Shown in pieces: positions 32,663 through 44,435 of a stretch of DNA of 64,000 bases (the stretch's first letter is position 1; each line of letters starts with the position of its first letter). Where the stretch lies: NCBI GenBank assembly GCA_030220185.1, contig JASPKZ010004958.1, positions 213,501-277,500 on the forward strand, given 5' to 3'. The position numbers and the translations under genes are program-made. The notes under the pieces are model-generated. The model did not search any database, was not told the DNA's origin, and worked only from the letters and a program-made list of their open reading frames with translations. The stretch is from Diploptera punctata (Eukaryota > Arthropoda > Insecta > Blattodea > Blaberidae).

Positions 32663-32753
32663 TCCTCCGGGCCGAATTTTAACCAGCGACCTATGGATTA
32701 CTGAAATTATATACCATTACAGTCCACCGCTCTACCAATTGAGCTCTTACAAC
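32663..32753 (-). tRNA. Degenerate intron-containing tRNA-Tyr-like relic
   Basis: On the minus strand: AGCTCAATTGGTAGAGCGG (D-arm), GTGGACTGTAATGG with GTA in the anticodon position, a short insert (about 15 nt) at the position of the tRNA-Tyr intron, then AATCCATAGGTCGCTGG and CGGCCCGGAGGA. The T loop is mutated (GGTTAAAATTC for GGTTCGAATC) and the 5' acceptor strand does not pair well. It is probably a pseudogene or the head of a tRNA-Tyr-derived SINE. Confidence 0.55.
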
Positions 32754-33611
32754 GATTGACTAAAAAGTCGATAAGTCCGCTACCTATTATACCGGTTTTT
32801 TTTATTTTATGATGATTCTGGCGATTTTAGAAACAAATTATGACATTGTTGTGTTGTCATGGCTCCTTTACAAGTATACAAAGTTTCAAGTCGATCCAAT
32901 GTTTTTAAGTGGGTCAAAATCGTGTTAAAAAATTCCGTTACATAGACAGATACAGGTCGAGCTAATATAAAGCGTGTAAAAAGGGTACTACAATAGAATG
33001 AACCTATATCCCAGCCGCCATATCTCCGGCCCTGAAGTTCAGGTTATACGAGGGGTAAAGGGAGAATTCGCTCTCTACTGCCAATAAGGATAAGTTATGG
33101 TTGTGTGGGAGTAGATGTCTGCCACAACTAATCACTGTTCTTGACGCAGCTATAGCGCGATAGTAAGTTTTGAAATTGCTGAGATGTTGTCAGCTCTATG
33201 TCTGCTAACCGCAAACATAAAGCGGCCACTCCCACTGAATATCCATATCGGCTATACTGTCGTGAGAATGTCAAGGCCGGAGAATCAGTGGTTGCAGTAT
33301 ACACAAGTTGTCGTGTTACGGACATAATAACCGGAGCCCGAGTGTTATTATAATCTAAGTTAATAATATCAATGTTTTATTTTCACATTTATACTGGTGC
33401 AACTGCTAGATAATTTATAGAAAATGTGCAATTTTATTTTAATAATGTTGATAAAGTGTATTTATAATGGAATTACATCATAATATTGCTCTTATATTCC
33501 ATTAATAGGCCTATGTAGGCTGAATACTTCAAACCACAAAGAATTTAAGGTACCGAAAAATGTGGAAGTATCTAACTACTTAAAATAGTATAAGTAATAG
33601 AGACATGTATT
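32754..33611. other. No gene recognised
   Basis: AT-rich. 32,870-33,000 resembles the end of a common DNA-element family (TTTCAAGTCGATCC, AATATAAAGCGTGTAAAAA), but no ends were found. Confidence 0.4.
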
Positions 33612-33805
33612 CCACCGCTGTGGTCTCGAGGTAGCGTAATGCCTTGTCACGCAGCGGGCCCGGGTTCGATCCCCGGTCGGGACAGTTTTTCTTGGTGAGG
33701 TTTTTATCTGGGTTTTTCCTCAACTGTAAGACAAATGTTAGGAAAAAATTAAGGCCCAAACGGTCCCCGAAATCATATGGTAATCATCATCGTTCATCGG
33801 TGTGG
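33612..33805 (+). mobile_element. tRNA-derived SINE with conserved body
   Basis: TGTGGTCTCGAGGTAGCG (A-box region) and GGGCCCGGGTTCGATCCCCGG (B box, 33,656-33,676) are followed by TTTTTCTTGGTGAGGTTTTT, a body seen in several insect SINE families, and an ATCATATGGTAATCATCATC end. Confidence 0.7.
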
Positions 33806-34351
33806 AAAGTAACGGGAAACTACCACATCTAAAAAAAATCGCTAGTAAAGCTGCAACGCATAGCATGAAAACGCTGATTGCAGTGAAAGACGTGTCCTCG
33901 GGCAGAATTACTATGGATGGAATAAATACATTTTTATGTATTAAATAAATTAATGACTCAGTATTGAAGTTCATAAAGAATACTAAATAATTTCGGTAAC
34001 AAAAATGATTGCATGAAATATTTTTGTGATAATTTAATATATTGCATCGCCAAATTTTACATAATTACTAACCGTAGATACCATAAATAATTTCTGAGAA
34101 TAATTTTTTGACGAAAATGAATGAATGAAATTTTAAAATTTCATTATAATACTTTACCATTCTGGAAGATACTAGAATTAAAAAATATTTTTTTAAAACA
34201 AAATTTACTTTCTTTTAGTTTGTCATTGACCTATCCCCATTCTTCAGCCCTTCATAAAACAGTTCTTTTATTTATTTTAACTGAAGTCATTGAACTTCCC
34301 TATTCTTTAACCCCATCAGTAATAGGTATATATTATTTTTGTTATATAGCA
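33806..34351. other. No gene recognised
   Basis: AT-rich flank of the RTE copy; nothing identified. Confidence 0.4.
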
Positions 34352-35241
34352 CTGTGGTCCTCTCCATGGTATCTTTACCTTGTCGTGGTGGAGTGGCTTG
34401 CGTGCTTAAATGATCATAAGAGTTATGTCGACGGTAGCATTGCTGCTGATAGGGTTACCCATGCCGGACTGGTCGAAGGTGATAAGTCAGACAAAAAAAA
34501 ATACATTGGTCGAAAGAGTGATGAACTTTTACCGTGAAAATGCAACCATCAAGAAATACGGACATGGGTTCCACTGGGGTAAAATTTTCCGGAGGTCAAA
34601 TAGTCCCCCATTCGGTTCTCCGGTCGGGGACTACTTCACGGAACCCATGTCAAAGGCTCAAACGCAGGGACATGTTCCTAGGAACATGGGATGTTAGGAC
34701 TTTATACAATAGCGGGGCGCTAGAGGTATTAACCCATGAATTAAATAAATCACCCTTGGATATAGTCGTTTTATAGGAATTTAAATGGCCAAGAGAAGGT
34801 AATCAGGAATCAGGAAGCTTTGATTTATACTACGGGGGTGCAGAAATCTGAATTTCGAACGGATCTTTTAGTCTCAAGGAGGATCCTGTCCGCTATCCGA
34901 GATACTGTATTAAGTTTGTCAGTGAAAGGATATCATGCATAATTCTAAAGAAAATGACATGATTTTTTGTAATCGTAAATGTACATGCTCCCACAGAATA
35001 TAAACATGAGAAGATCAAAGATGAGTTCTACGTAGAATTAGAATGCGTATTTGATAGCCTTTCACGATATCATATGAAAATTTTCTAAGGTGATTTTAAT
35101 GCAAAAGTGGGGCTGAAAGGTATATTCAAATCAACAATAGGCAAATTGACTCTTCGTGAAGATAATAACGACAATGGGATTAGAATAGTCGCCTTTGCCG
35201 TTCTTAAGAGCACAACATTTCAGCATAAGGATATTCATATA
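34352..35241 (+). pseudogene. RTE leader and endonuclease N-terminal half (piece 1)
   Basis: Leader ORF with DGSIAADRVTHAGLVEGDK, then GTWDVRTLYNSGALEVL (endonuclease start, WNVRTL-type) near 34,682-34,740, a degraded centre, and GDFNAKVG-like reading at about 35,090. Stops and frameshifts are frequent. The piece ends at the TA where the mariner element inserted. Confidence 0.8.
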
Positions 35242-35444
35242 CAGGGTGCAAATGAATTATACCACACAAATTTAACTTCATATAGAGGGTTATTATATAA
35301 CCATTTTGAGATAATGAACTAATGATCTACGAATAAAAATACTACGTTATGATTCAATTTGTAAAATGGTTGGCACGCCACTGATTATTTCAAATTAAAA
35401 CGGAAATAATATGATACAGAAACTGTAGCTTGCAACAAGTATGC

Positions 35445-35530
35445 GCCTTTAGCTCAGTTGTTATAGCAGTCTTACTACGGACGCAAATGTAAGATTGATA
35501 CATCACGTTCGAAACTACCTACAGCATGTG
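35445..35530 (+). mobile_element. tRNA-derived SINE-like piece
   Basis: GCGCCTTTAGCTCAGTTGTTATAGCAG (A-box) is followed by ATCACGTTCGAAACTACC (B-box like) and an unrecognised body. Partial. Confidence 0.45.
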
Positions 35531-35929
35531 TATACTTTTTTCTTTCTCCCTTTAATATGTACGTATTGTAAATTAGTTACGTACCTAGATTTACTTGTGG
35601 TTTAATTGTTTATTCATTATTTTACAGAATACGGCATTGGAATTTCGGCGCAATACATGGGTTACAAAACTATCTACATACGTATTGTACAGATAATTGT
35701 TTGAAAGGTTGTAATAATATTACACCTACTGTAGAGTACAATAGGTTTCGCAAATAAAATGTGTAATTGTACCGTATAGTGCTTATTATTTAAATAATAA
35801 TAGTGCAATGATTACAAGAGTAATAACATGAAGAGGTACAGTGTATGTACACATGACGTACATAATGTTATTCGGAAATCAAAGCAATACATTTGAGTTA
35901 ACCAGAAAAAAAATAAAGCACTTGCAGAC

Positions 35930-36945
35930 TCATTAGAAGAAATAGTTCTAATTGGCCACCTCCATTCTCAAAACACAGACGACATCGGCGACTATAGGAT
36001 TCTCGTACCCCGTTCGAGATAGGTGTCTCGCGGATCACATCACATGCTGCGTTTATGCGTTTAACTAACAGTTCATCTGTATCAACAAGGGTCGCAAACA
36101 CCAATGTTTTCAGACGTCCCCACAAAAATAATAAAGTGGACAAGAGATCTGGAGAGCGAGGTGGTCACACTACAGATGAACTACCTCTTCCTATATCCAA
36201 CGGCTAGGATATACTTCATCCAAACGATTTCGCACATCCGGCAGAAATGAGGAGCAGCCTGATGTGAAGAGGAACTTCTAGCAATCTAGGTAGGACGTGC
36301 TCTAAAAATGTCTTATAAATTACCTAATTTAATCTCTGGGGAAGAAGTGGTCAAAAATTTCGCCTACATATACGTTCATCGAAAATCTCTGCTGGTGACC
36401 CCTCTCGTATATGGCATGAGGATTTTCATAATCCCACACATTACTGTTCTCTCAGTTCAGAACCATCCCATCCGTATTAAATATGGCCTCATCAATCAAT
36501 AACACCGAGGAAAATAAGTTTGATGGCTGCAACAAAGCCCAATTACAAAATTGTACTCGTTGAGCTACGTCCACTGGCTATATTGCTTGTACTTTTTGCA
36601 GATGAAAGGGATAAATCTGGTCTTCGTGCAGGACTTCCCATACACGTTGATGGTTGTGCCCATTACACGTGAAACAGCACGAGTACTATTAGAAGGATCA
36701 TCTTCCTTTTGAAGGACATTTTTTCGAACTCTGCAGTCCGGCGGTTCGTGTTTCATCGGCGTTTACTCTGTTTACCTTCAACGTCCCATGCTCCCGCAAA
36801 CGCCTATCAACAGACTCTAAGGTTGTTCGGTGAGAATGGCGTCTATTCGGATACCGCTCCGCATACATGGCAGCAGCTCTTTCACCATTACCTTGTTTTG
36901 CACCATAAATCAGATGCATTTCGGCAGGTTCAGCATAAGATATTA
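35930..36945 (-). pseudogene. Mariner-type transposase with DUF4817 N-terminus, decayed
   Basis: Reading on the minus strand, in order: an N-terminal helix-turn-helix (DUF4817-like) region at 36,945-36,700 (MHLIYGAKQGNGERAAAMY, YPNRRHSH, RLREHGTL); the linker at 36,756-36,565 (DDPSNSTRAVSR); the first catalytic Asp region IDEAIFNTDG near 36,500, followed by WDYENPHAIYERGHQQRFS; RNRLDEVYPSRW near 36,210; and SPDL plus FLWGRLKTLVFATLVDT near 36,130-36,060, which holds the last catalytic Asp. Many stops and frameshifts. The middle Asp motif was not seen. A live enzyme would cut at TA sites. Confidence 0.75.
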
Positions 36946-37225
36946 AATACAAAATATGTATCTAGTAGGTCAGTCGTCCTCAACTAAATTATTAAACTTT
37001 ATTACGTAGTTCTAATATGGAGGCCTTTCAAAACCAGTTAAAACTTTAACCAGTTAAAAATGCAGAAGATCAAACATTGTTTTTGAAAGGCCTCCATATT
37101 GGTTAAAATGCTGAAGATGAAACATTGTTTTTGAAAGGACTCCATATTGGAACTACTTAATGAAATTTAATAATTTAGTTGAGGATGACTGACCTACAAG
37201 CTACCTATTTTATATTTAATATCTT
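36937..37225. mobile_element. Foldback/MITE inside the mariner element
   Basis: Arms of about 100 bp: AAGATATTAAATACAAAATATGTATCTAGTAGGTCAGTCGTCCTCAACTAAATTATTAAA on the left is mirrored on the right, ending ATTTAATATCTT. An internal direct duplication holds GAAACATTGTTTTTGAAAGG twice. A related half-unit lies at 44,762-44,885. Confidence 0.75.
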
Positions 37226-37439
37226 ATTACATAACGTCAAAAGTGCTTTAATATGAATTTTAAAAGTGTTGAAAGTTCAGCATAACTGTAAAGATGTTCC
37301 ATGATGCTTTCATGTTTTGCGACTGATCCTGAAATAACTTGTGATCAGATGTTAATGTAATAATCAATATGGGAATAGGTACTTTGCGTATGCCTATACT
37401 GAAGAAATTTCAGTGTCAATATAATACAGTACACATGCA

Positions 37440-37620
37440 GGGAATGAAAAAAGGAAGAAGAAGAAGAAGAAGAAGAAAAAGAAAAAGACGGGAAGAAAGA
37501 AAAAAAAAGAAAGTGGCCTGCCGTGAATCGAACCATCAGTGTTTGAACTCAAATCCATAGCTTTAACCATTAAGCCATCCGTTAACTACACAGAGTCTAC
37601 GTGTTTCACTCTGAGCTAAA
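37440..37620 (-). mobile_element. tRNA-derived SINE with GAA-rich tail
   Basis: On the minus strand, GGATGGCTTAATGGTTAAAGC and GATGGTTCGATTCACGGCAGG give A- and B-box regions; the body ends in a TTC/TTTC-rich run, seen as (GAAGAA)n at 37,455-37,510 on the plus strand. Confidence 0.55.
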
Positions 37621-37963
37621 GTTCTCATTGTACCGATGATACTTCAACCAGTGCAGTGGCGTGCAATCATCTGCTAAGTTAAAATTTTAAAGAATTTTAT
37701 AACCCAATATTTCATAAACGTTTTTGATGAATTATTAGCAATTATTTTCTCGGAATTATTAACAAGATCTGCAGATATTCTCGTATAACTTTCTCTCCTA
37801 CTTTGCTCTCCTGTTGATTTATCTGTATTAATTGTCGATTACTTTGATTCCCTATAACTCGCCCCTTTTCCCTCCTAGACCATTGGTTCCCTATTTCTAA
37901 TTACTTGTATATTATTCCTCTTTAAGCAGTTAAATTTGTGCGGTATAATTCTTATATACCCTG

Positions 37964-39245
37964 TATGCATCTGGACGTCTCCAGATAGCGGAACTCGGAA
38001 CCAGATAGGTCATGTATTAGTGGACAAACACTGGCACAGTAGCTTCATCGATGTTAGATCAGTTAGAGGGACAGACTGCAATTCGGATCATCATCTGGTC
38101 AAGGTGAAAATCAGACAACGACTATCGCTTATGAGAGAAACATACGCTAAAGATGATTCTGAAAAATTTGAATTAAAAAACTTGAAAAATGATGATTTAC
38201 GGTAAGAATACCAAATCAAAGTTGCTAATAGATATGAAGTACTGGAATCTTCAGATGACAATGTGGCAAACGAAGAAGAAACTGATATAAATAAAGAATG
38301 GAGGCTATAAGAGATACTATTAAATTGTCAGCACCAGAAAGCATTAGTTATTTAAAAAAAGAGAAAAACAAGGAACGGTTTGATGGGGAATGTTCCGACA
38401 TTATAAAAAAAGAAAGCTAGCAAAAATAACATGGTTACACGAGCCAAATGAGGTAAATTTAGAGCAATTCGGTAGTATTACACAGAAAACCACCAGGTTA
38501 CTGAAGAGTAAAAGAGGGAATATTTGAGAGAGAAGATTAATGATCTTGATATGAATGCCAAAAATAGGAACATTGGAGAATTGTATCAGGGAATTAGTAT
38601 AGAGAAGAAAGGGTTTCAGGCTAGAACAAACATAATTCGGAATGAAAATGGTGATATGATTGCAGATTCCAGGAGTATATTAAATATATGGAAAAGTTAC
38701 TTTAATCAGCTATTAAAAGTACATAGAGAACAGCATATTGAAGAGGATAATTTACAGACAGCAGAAATACTAGTTGCAGAACCAAGTGCATTAGAGGTTG
38801 AAATGGCGGTAGAAAAATTGAAGATGTATAAAGCATCAGGTTCAGATGAGATCCCAGCAGAATTGACAAAATCAGGGGGAGAAAAATTGATGGACAAGAT
38901 ACGCCAGTTGCTTAGTATGATTTGGGAAAAAATAAGCTCTTCCAGATGAATGGAAAGAATCGAGTATCGTACTAATTTATAAGAAAGGAGATAAAACTGA
39001 TTGCAACAACTACAGGGGCAACTCATTACTTTCAACGTCGTACAAAATTCTAACAAATATATTAGTAAGCAGACTTACTCCTTACATTGATGACATTCTA
39101 GGAGATTATCAATGAAGATTCAGAGGAAACAGGTTTACAACAGATCAGATATTTAGTTTAAGACAGATCTTATAAAAGAAATGGGAATATAATGGTACTG
39201 TACATCAAATATACGTAGACTTAAAAAAGGCATACGATTAAATTA
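37964..39245 (+). pseudogene. RTE endonuclease end to reverse transcriptase motif A (piece 2)
   Basis: Begins with the endonuclease C-terminal motifs (TSPDSGTRNQIGHVLVDK, then GTDCNSDHHLVKVKIRQRLS), followed by the linker and RT start: REKINDLDMNAKNRN, ELYQGISIEKKGFQAR, ASGSDEIPAELTKSGG. Frameshifts occur after 38,205 and near 38,930. The NYRG..LLSTSYK and YVDLKKAYD motifs are readable up to the jockey insertion at 39,246. Confidence 0.85.
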
Positions 39246-39897
39246 GACTAGACTAGACTATGTGGTGGAAGTGGATCACTTTTCCAAAACGTATCCCTCG
39301 CCCGAGCCTGCCAATGATAAATCCAGTTTCCTGGATGCATCCTCGACGACCGGGAAAGGAACCGTATGGTCCATGAACCATATTTCCGGCCATTTTAAGG
39401 ATTTTTTTGTATCCTCTTTATCTATTTGGTGTATCGTCAGTGGAGATAACGAGCGTATATCCTTGTGCCGACCATAACCAGCCGCAGATCAGGAGACAAA
39501 GATCCAGTGGTCGGACATTAACAAGCCTTGTTGACACTGGTCGTCGCTGATGATCTGGTTGGTGTTCTGGCCGATACTCCAAGCCGCCAACAGGAAGACC
39601 GCCACCACCGTAGAAGCCGCCAACCCCTAAAAGGGCAAGAGCGGGAGGCCAAGACAACATTCCAATCAGAAACGGCTCTTTTTGGATATGGCTGATCTGT
39701 TAAATATTTTAGAATTTTGAAAATTGTTAGACATTTATATTTTACAGGGGGACTCTAGGGGACCACTCCGAATTTGTGTTAGCACCAACGGAAACTACCT
39801 AAAACCTTGATAGAGTGGCTTGAATTTAATTATAAAATAAGGCTAAATTGATCAGCATTTTGGGCTCCAGTGCTAATTAGCAATAGGAGTCATTATT

Positions 39898-41049
39898 TCA
39901 AGGTGTGTCAGGGCACTTCCTATTTTCATTACATGCTGCCATACACTCTACTATGAAAGTGCGTTTTTTGCGATCTAGTTCGATAGATATAATTACCGAA
40001 ACTGGATCACTTTCTAGTTCCTCAACTAGTTTGTCTATTACTTCATTCGTAATTAGACAATTTCTTTTAGAGAGGCCGGTTGGAACCAACCTACTCTTGT
40101 TTAAAGGACCATGGCCGTTTGAGTGCCAATGGTCTCTTTTTTGGGTTCAGGTGAGATTTTGGGCTCACCTAAGGCCTTGAATTGCAAGGTCTTTTCTTCC
40201 CGAGTCTTCATGATCCCGATACTTTTCTTTCTTTGCTTAGCGCTAGTTACATCGCTAAGATTGGTGTTCTTGTCGTTCTCAGGCCGAACAACTGCTGGCT
40301 CTATCTGGTCTGAGTTATTTGGTAAGACAGTAGGTGCAAGCTCCACCAAGACTGTCTTCTTTTGGTAGCAGGAGTGATCTGCACTACCTTCTTTTGCAGA
40401 CGTCGATAAGGCTCAATTTTCACTTTGTAGTGAAGGAGCCTACGAAGCTGAAATAGATGCGCGATCTTTGGACCATCCCTCAGAGTGACCACAAACATGG
40501 GCAATGGACACTTGGTCTTTCCGGACGTCATATTGACCATCTTGAAGGCCTCGAATCCATTGGCCTTCAAGTCACTCCGAATATAGGATGGCTCAATGAC
40601 GTGGTTTATTCCATTGATCACTACTCTTCTTGTTGCAGCTTGTCGTTTTTCTTCTTTCTTGAAAGGGATGTTGTGTTTTTAATCAGTAGCTGGTACTTGT
40701 TGTAGGCTGAAACTGAAATCAAGCTAACCCTTGTACCGGACCTGGTGTTCTCGCAAATGAATGCCAGATGTTCGGATTTGAAAAATTCCTCACTCACTGC
40801 TGCCAGTAGACAGGTATAAACCCGTAGTACCAGCAGGAAAGAGATCCAAGTCTTCTTTGTGGGCGAGTCCTTCGTTTTCGAGCCTCCACAGTCCCCTCCA
40901 TTTACGCATGATGAGGTCTCTGGGGACAGGGAGACGACAAGATGGGACTCGACTTTGTCGGCAGCCGTGGCTGCTGAATTTGCCGGCAGAGCAGTAGCTT
41001 GCTTTTGCTTCAGACTGTACTGTAGCTTGACACATTTTGGGATGTCCAC
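39898..41049 (-). pseudogene. Jockey-type gag of unit J3, knuckles missing
   Basis: Pieces 41,049-40,621 (Lys/Thr/Ser-rich N-terminus, CVNGGDCGG), 40,621-40,301 (PRE_C2HC domain: IRSDLKANGFEAFKMVNMTSG, PLPMFVVTLRDG, HLFQLRRLLHYKVKIEPYR) and 40,349-40,101 plus 40,089-39,898 (charged C-terminus, EPKKETIGTQT). After the PRE_C2HC ending, where CxxC knuckles should begin, reading passes directly to a basic tail, so the zinc knuckles appear deleted. Frameshifted. Related to J1/J2 only at family level. Confidence 0.7.
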
Positions 41050-41355
41050 GTGTTGACTACTAATACTACTAATTAGTGAAGGTGACTAGGCACCGTCCAA
41101 TGCTCTGCATACTGATACCCACAGGGCAATCCTGGCAGGCAAATTCCTTCGTGGCTATCGATATAGGATTGTGGTTCATTTAATCCTAGCCTAATGGTAA
41201 TAAGATGGTTTCTTTTTTGAGTCTATGTATCGGGATGATAAATTGTGGATATATCCACATAGTATTGTGACATCAAGTCGCCCTGAATTAGTGCAACTTG
41301 TTACCATATTCCATGCGAATATCTCGTACAATTTATTTAGTGGTTCACATTAACC

Positions 41356-43217
41356 TTAACATACACTGAATAGGTTAAAGATTTTATGCATGAAGAGGAA
41401 TCTCTCCATAGGAGTGGGTAATTCAGCCAATATTGGCTGAAGACCCTGGAGGTACTCCTCAGCATGCTGACCTATTTGTACTACTGGCAATTGCTGGCTC
41501 TGGCCTTGAACATTGTTGTTTACCGTTTTGGTTTGGGAAGAGATGCCAATTTGTAAGGTTTGCGAAAAGGAAACGTTAGGATGGGCTTTCACTGAAGTGA
41601 AAGTCCTAGGTTGGGTTGTTTTTGGTATAGTTGGATTAGGTTTGGTTACCCTGTTATAATTCTCCAGCGCTGCCTGGAATACAGGGCAGCCACGATAGGA
41701 CGCTGGGTGTCCATTCGCCCCGCAATATGCACACTTTAACAAATTTGGGTTTCTCTGTGCAGAGGCCTTGATTGGACAGTCCTTATGTCCATGGGCCTCG
41801 GCACAGATTACGCAACGTGGCGTCCGGCAGCATGCAGGAAAGGTATGGTTAAAAGATTCGCACCTAAAACATTGTTTAAGGCCAGACCTTGGTTTGTATG
41901 GTTCGATTGATACAACACAATAAACGAGCCGCTTCAGGTTGAAAATTTGGTGAGCCTCAGCTGTACGCTCAATATCCAAAATTAATATTGGTAATGGTTT
42001 GTCTAAATTTCCTCTTTTGGCAATAATTTGCTTGATACTTTTTAGAGGAAATCCTAAGGACTTGATTTCCTCTTCAATTTCAGCAATGGGAGTATCTGAA
42101 GGTAGGCGTTTAAGTACTACCTTCAATGGAGTTTCCTTCTTGGTCGGATGAGTATAGTATTCCCTGTGTATGGAATTAAAATACTGTCTTAGATCAAAAA
42201 GTCCTCATTGTAGTTGCGTAATATCACAAACCTTCCGGTATATTGACTACTTTCAGTGGTCCACTAATAAGTGCTATGATCTCTTTGTTCATGCGGAACA
42301 GATCCCCTTTACTAGTGACAGTGATTGGTGGGAGTCTCTGTCCTGCAGAACCAATAGTTTGGGAAGGTGTAGTACTTGTTGTATCAGTCGAAAGACCAGC
42401 AGTAGCAGGTGGAACCACTTGGGAGGAAATTCCGGAGGTTGATGCCTCCATGTCAGCGAGTGCTGAAAATTTATTAGAAGTTTCAACCTCCGATACTACA
42501 TGGGAGACTCATATCAGCCTGTATGGGTACACTTTGAGATTTTCTCTTTTTGTGAGTAACGTCAATTGTTTTTGTTACTTTTTTGCCTTTGCTTTTACTT
42601 TTGTTTCTCCGTTTTTTGGAAGATTTTTCTTCTTTATTTTTGGGTTCTGTTTTCAGAAATAAACTTGGGTTTAATGTACCAGCTTCACTTAAGGCAACAT
42701 TATTATCTAAAGTAGTATTTGGACTTTCTTTTTCACAATTAGTATCAGAACTTGCATCATATTCAGGAAGAAAGCTCTGAGATTGAAGATCAACCGCAGT
42801 AGCCTTCAATTCCTTTAACATGATCGTAAAAAAGCTCACAGGTTGTGGAAGTTGACCATATATTTTTTCTAGCTTGTGCATGCAGGCTGCTGTGATATCA
42901 CACACTGCATCAGACCTTTCGCAGTTTGGAAAGCTAGCCAGATAATTTGTTATAATCAAGAAGACTCCACGAATTTCGTGAATATACCTTTCATATATTG
43001 GATTTTCCTCACTTTTCTTAGTTGCAACACATGTTTCAAAAAATTGTGCGGCTTCCTCCCACTGTGCGAAGTGTCCGATGTCCTCTTTATCTTCATCCAG
43101 GTCCATAGACCCATCAATATCAGGCATAGAAGCCATGCTTTTGTGCTGATTGTTTGAAGATTTCTTTATATATTGGCCGTATTTAGGCATCTTGAAGACT
43201 TGTAGTCTGCTGTCCAA
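41356..43217 (-). pseudogene. Jockey-type gag of unit J2
   Basis: Pieces 43,217-42,483 (N-terminal domain with HFAQWEEAAQFFETC, LIITNYLASFPNCERSDA, then KKRRNKSKSKGKK), 42,451-42,224 (Thr/Pro linker) and 42,126-41,356. The last is a 256-codon open frame with PRE_C2HC (VVLKRLPSDTPIAEIEEEI, LDIERTAEAHQIFNLKRLV) and three knuckles: CFRCESFNHTFPAC, CVIC..AHGHKDC and CAYCGANGHPASYRGC. Frameshifts lie around 42,470 and 42,150-42,220. Same architecture as the J1 gag; binds element RNA. Confidence 0.85.
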
Positions 43218-43404
43218 TCAGGTGTTGTCTTGTAGATAGATTTTTTTTACTGAGTATAAGCTCTTGAAGATTTCTGACCAATCAGGACGATCTTATATAT
43301 ACTGGCTTGTTTTCAGGCCAGCAGTTGTTCAGAAGACCGTAGCTGTAGCTCTAGTCTCTAATTTGTGAAGATTCTTCTATTCTTCTTCTCGGAAGCCTCT
43401 CCCA

Positions 43405-43424
43405 ATTATATTAGGAGCGAGAAG

Positions 43425-43467
<43 letters not shown>

Positions 43468-43656
43468 CTTGCTGGAGTTCGGAATTCCTAAAACGTTATA
43501 CTTACATGAATGTGTCTAAATGGCACAAAGAGTAGGGCGCGTGTAGGCAAACAGTTTTCGGTTACTTTAGAAATCCACAATGGGTTGAAGCAAGGTGATG
43601 ATCTATCTCCCCCACTATTTAATTTTGTTCTATAGCATGCCATCAAATCTTTAGAG
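43405..43656 (+). pseudogene. RTE reverse transcriptase middle (piece 3)
   Basis: Resumes with LEFGIPK-type reading after GGAGCGAGAAGTT, interrupted by an AT microsatellite (43,425-43,464). It then has the RVGRV, VKQGDDLSPPLFNFVL-type motif B region in broken frames, ending at CTTTAGAG where the hAT-like element inserted. Confidence 0.75.
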
Positions 43657-44219
43657 CAGGCATGTCACAGTTCAGAGCTCCAAGTTCCGTGCGGAGCGCG
43701 GTACTTACTGGAGCATGAATTCTACTTCCTACTTCTCCGGCGGACCTGTACGAAAGACTAGCAATGTCACGAACGCTTATAACATGAGGAATCGAAATAT
43801 AAAACAAACACACAAACAGGAGTAAAGCATTTATTAATGAATATTATTAACTGGTTTACAGTATTAAATAATACCTCAAAAGATTTGAATCTGCAATATT
43901 TAATATTTGCCTGAAAAAAAACAAAGCAAAAGATGAGAATACGTTTAAAATGTTCATGTGATTCTGAACCATTTTAACAAATATGATTTATTATTTCTTG
44001 GTACAAGAAAAAACAAATAGTGGGTATATGTATTGTTCCTACTGTAGGAAAATAAATAACCTCTTTTCAGGGTGCTACTTCCCGGGCATTCCATTCTTAC
44101 TTAACACTTGACATTTTTTTTAATTGTATTGTGTTTTTTATATAAAACTTTCCTCATTAGAGGATTGCCACAAGGTCAAAGTGATACAGACAATTAATTT
44201 TCGAAATTGATTAAATACA

Positions 44220-44435
44220 TTAAAAAAATTCAAATTGTAATTCAAGTATATTCTAAATAGTAAACATTTTATAAACATGGTTTCTTAAAATTGAAATTGA
44301 TCCTATAATGAAATTGAAATTGATCATATAATGGCATACTTTAAAAAAATTCTAATTGTAATTCAAGTATATTCTAAAATAGTAAAAATTTTGTAAACAT
44401 GGTTTCTTGAAATTAAAATTGATCCTATAATGGCA
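44220..44435. repeat. Two-unit tandem repeat, period 121 bp
   Basis: Units begin TTAAAAAAATTC at 44,220 and 44,341 and share TTGTAATTCAAGTATATTCTAAA and AACATGGTTTCTT. Confidence 0.75.

Larger units (their letters stand above)
35242..37963. mobile_element. Mariner-type DNA transposon with later insertions
   Basis: Terminal repeats CAGGGTGCAAATGAATTATACCAC... and ...GTGCGGTATAATTCTTATATACCCTG are inverted over about 35 bp, flanked by TA (35,240-35,241 and 37,964-37,965). It contains a decayed minus-strand transposase, a tRNA-like SINE piece, a foldback and a second tRNA-like SINE, which explains the 2.7-kb size. Confidence 0.85.
39246..43404 (-). mobile_element. Two jockey-type ORF1 units in tandem between one target duplication
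   Basis: Flanked by ATTAAATTA (39,237-39,245) and ATTATATTA (43,405-43,413). Minus-strand order: 5' end about 43,404, J2 gag, J2 3' end (about 41,060), J3 gag (from 41,049), J3 3' end with a (TAGTC)n tail at 39,246-39,262. No second duplication was seen at the J2/J3 border. Neither unit has an RT ORF. Confidence 0.75.

Noticed and set aside
34410..34697. Possible host gene resembling craniofacial development protein 2
   Set aside because: The similarity is to an RTE endonuclease; the locus is a broken retroelement copy.
37369..37560. Plus ORF with a long Arg/Lys run and its Ser-rich antisense partner
   Set aside because: Both come from a GAA/AAG simple repeat of a SINE tail.
40101..41049. 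Independent host gene on the minus strand
   Set aside because: PRE_C2HC domain, 3' simple tail and target duplication identify a jockey-type ORF1.
43425..43464. CRISPR-like or regulatory AT array
   Set aside because: Simple (AT)n microsatellite inside RTE piece 3; no spacer-repeat structure anywhere in the window.
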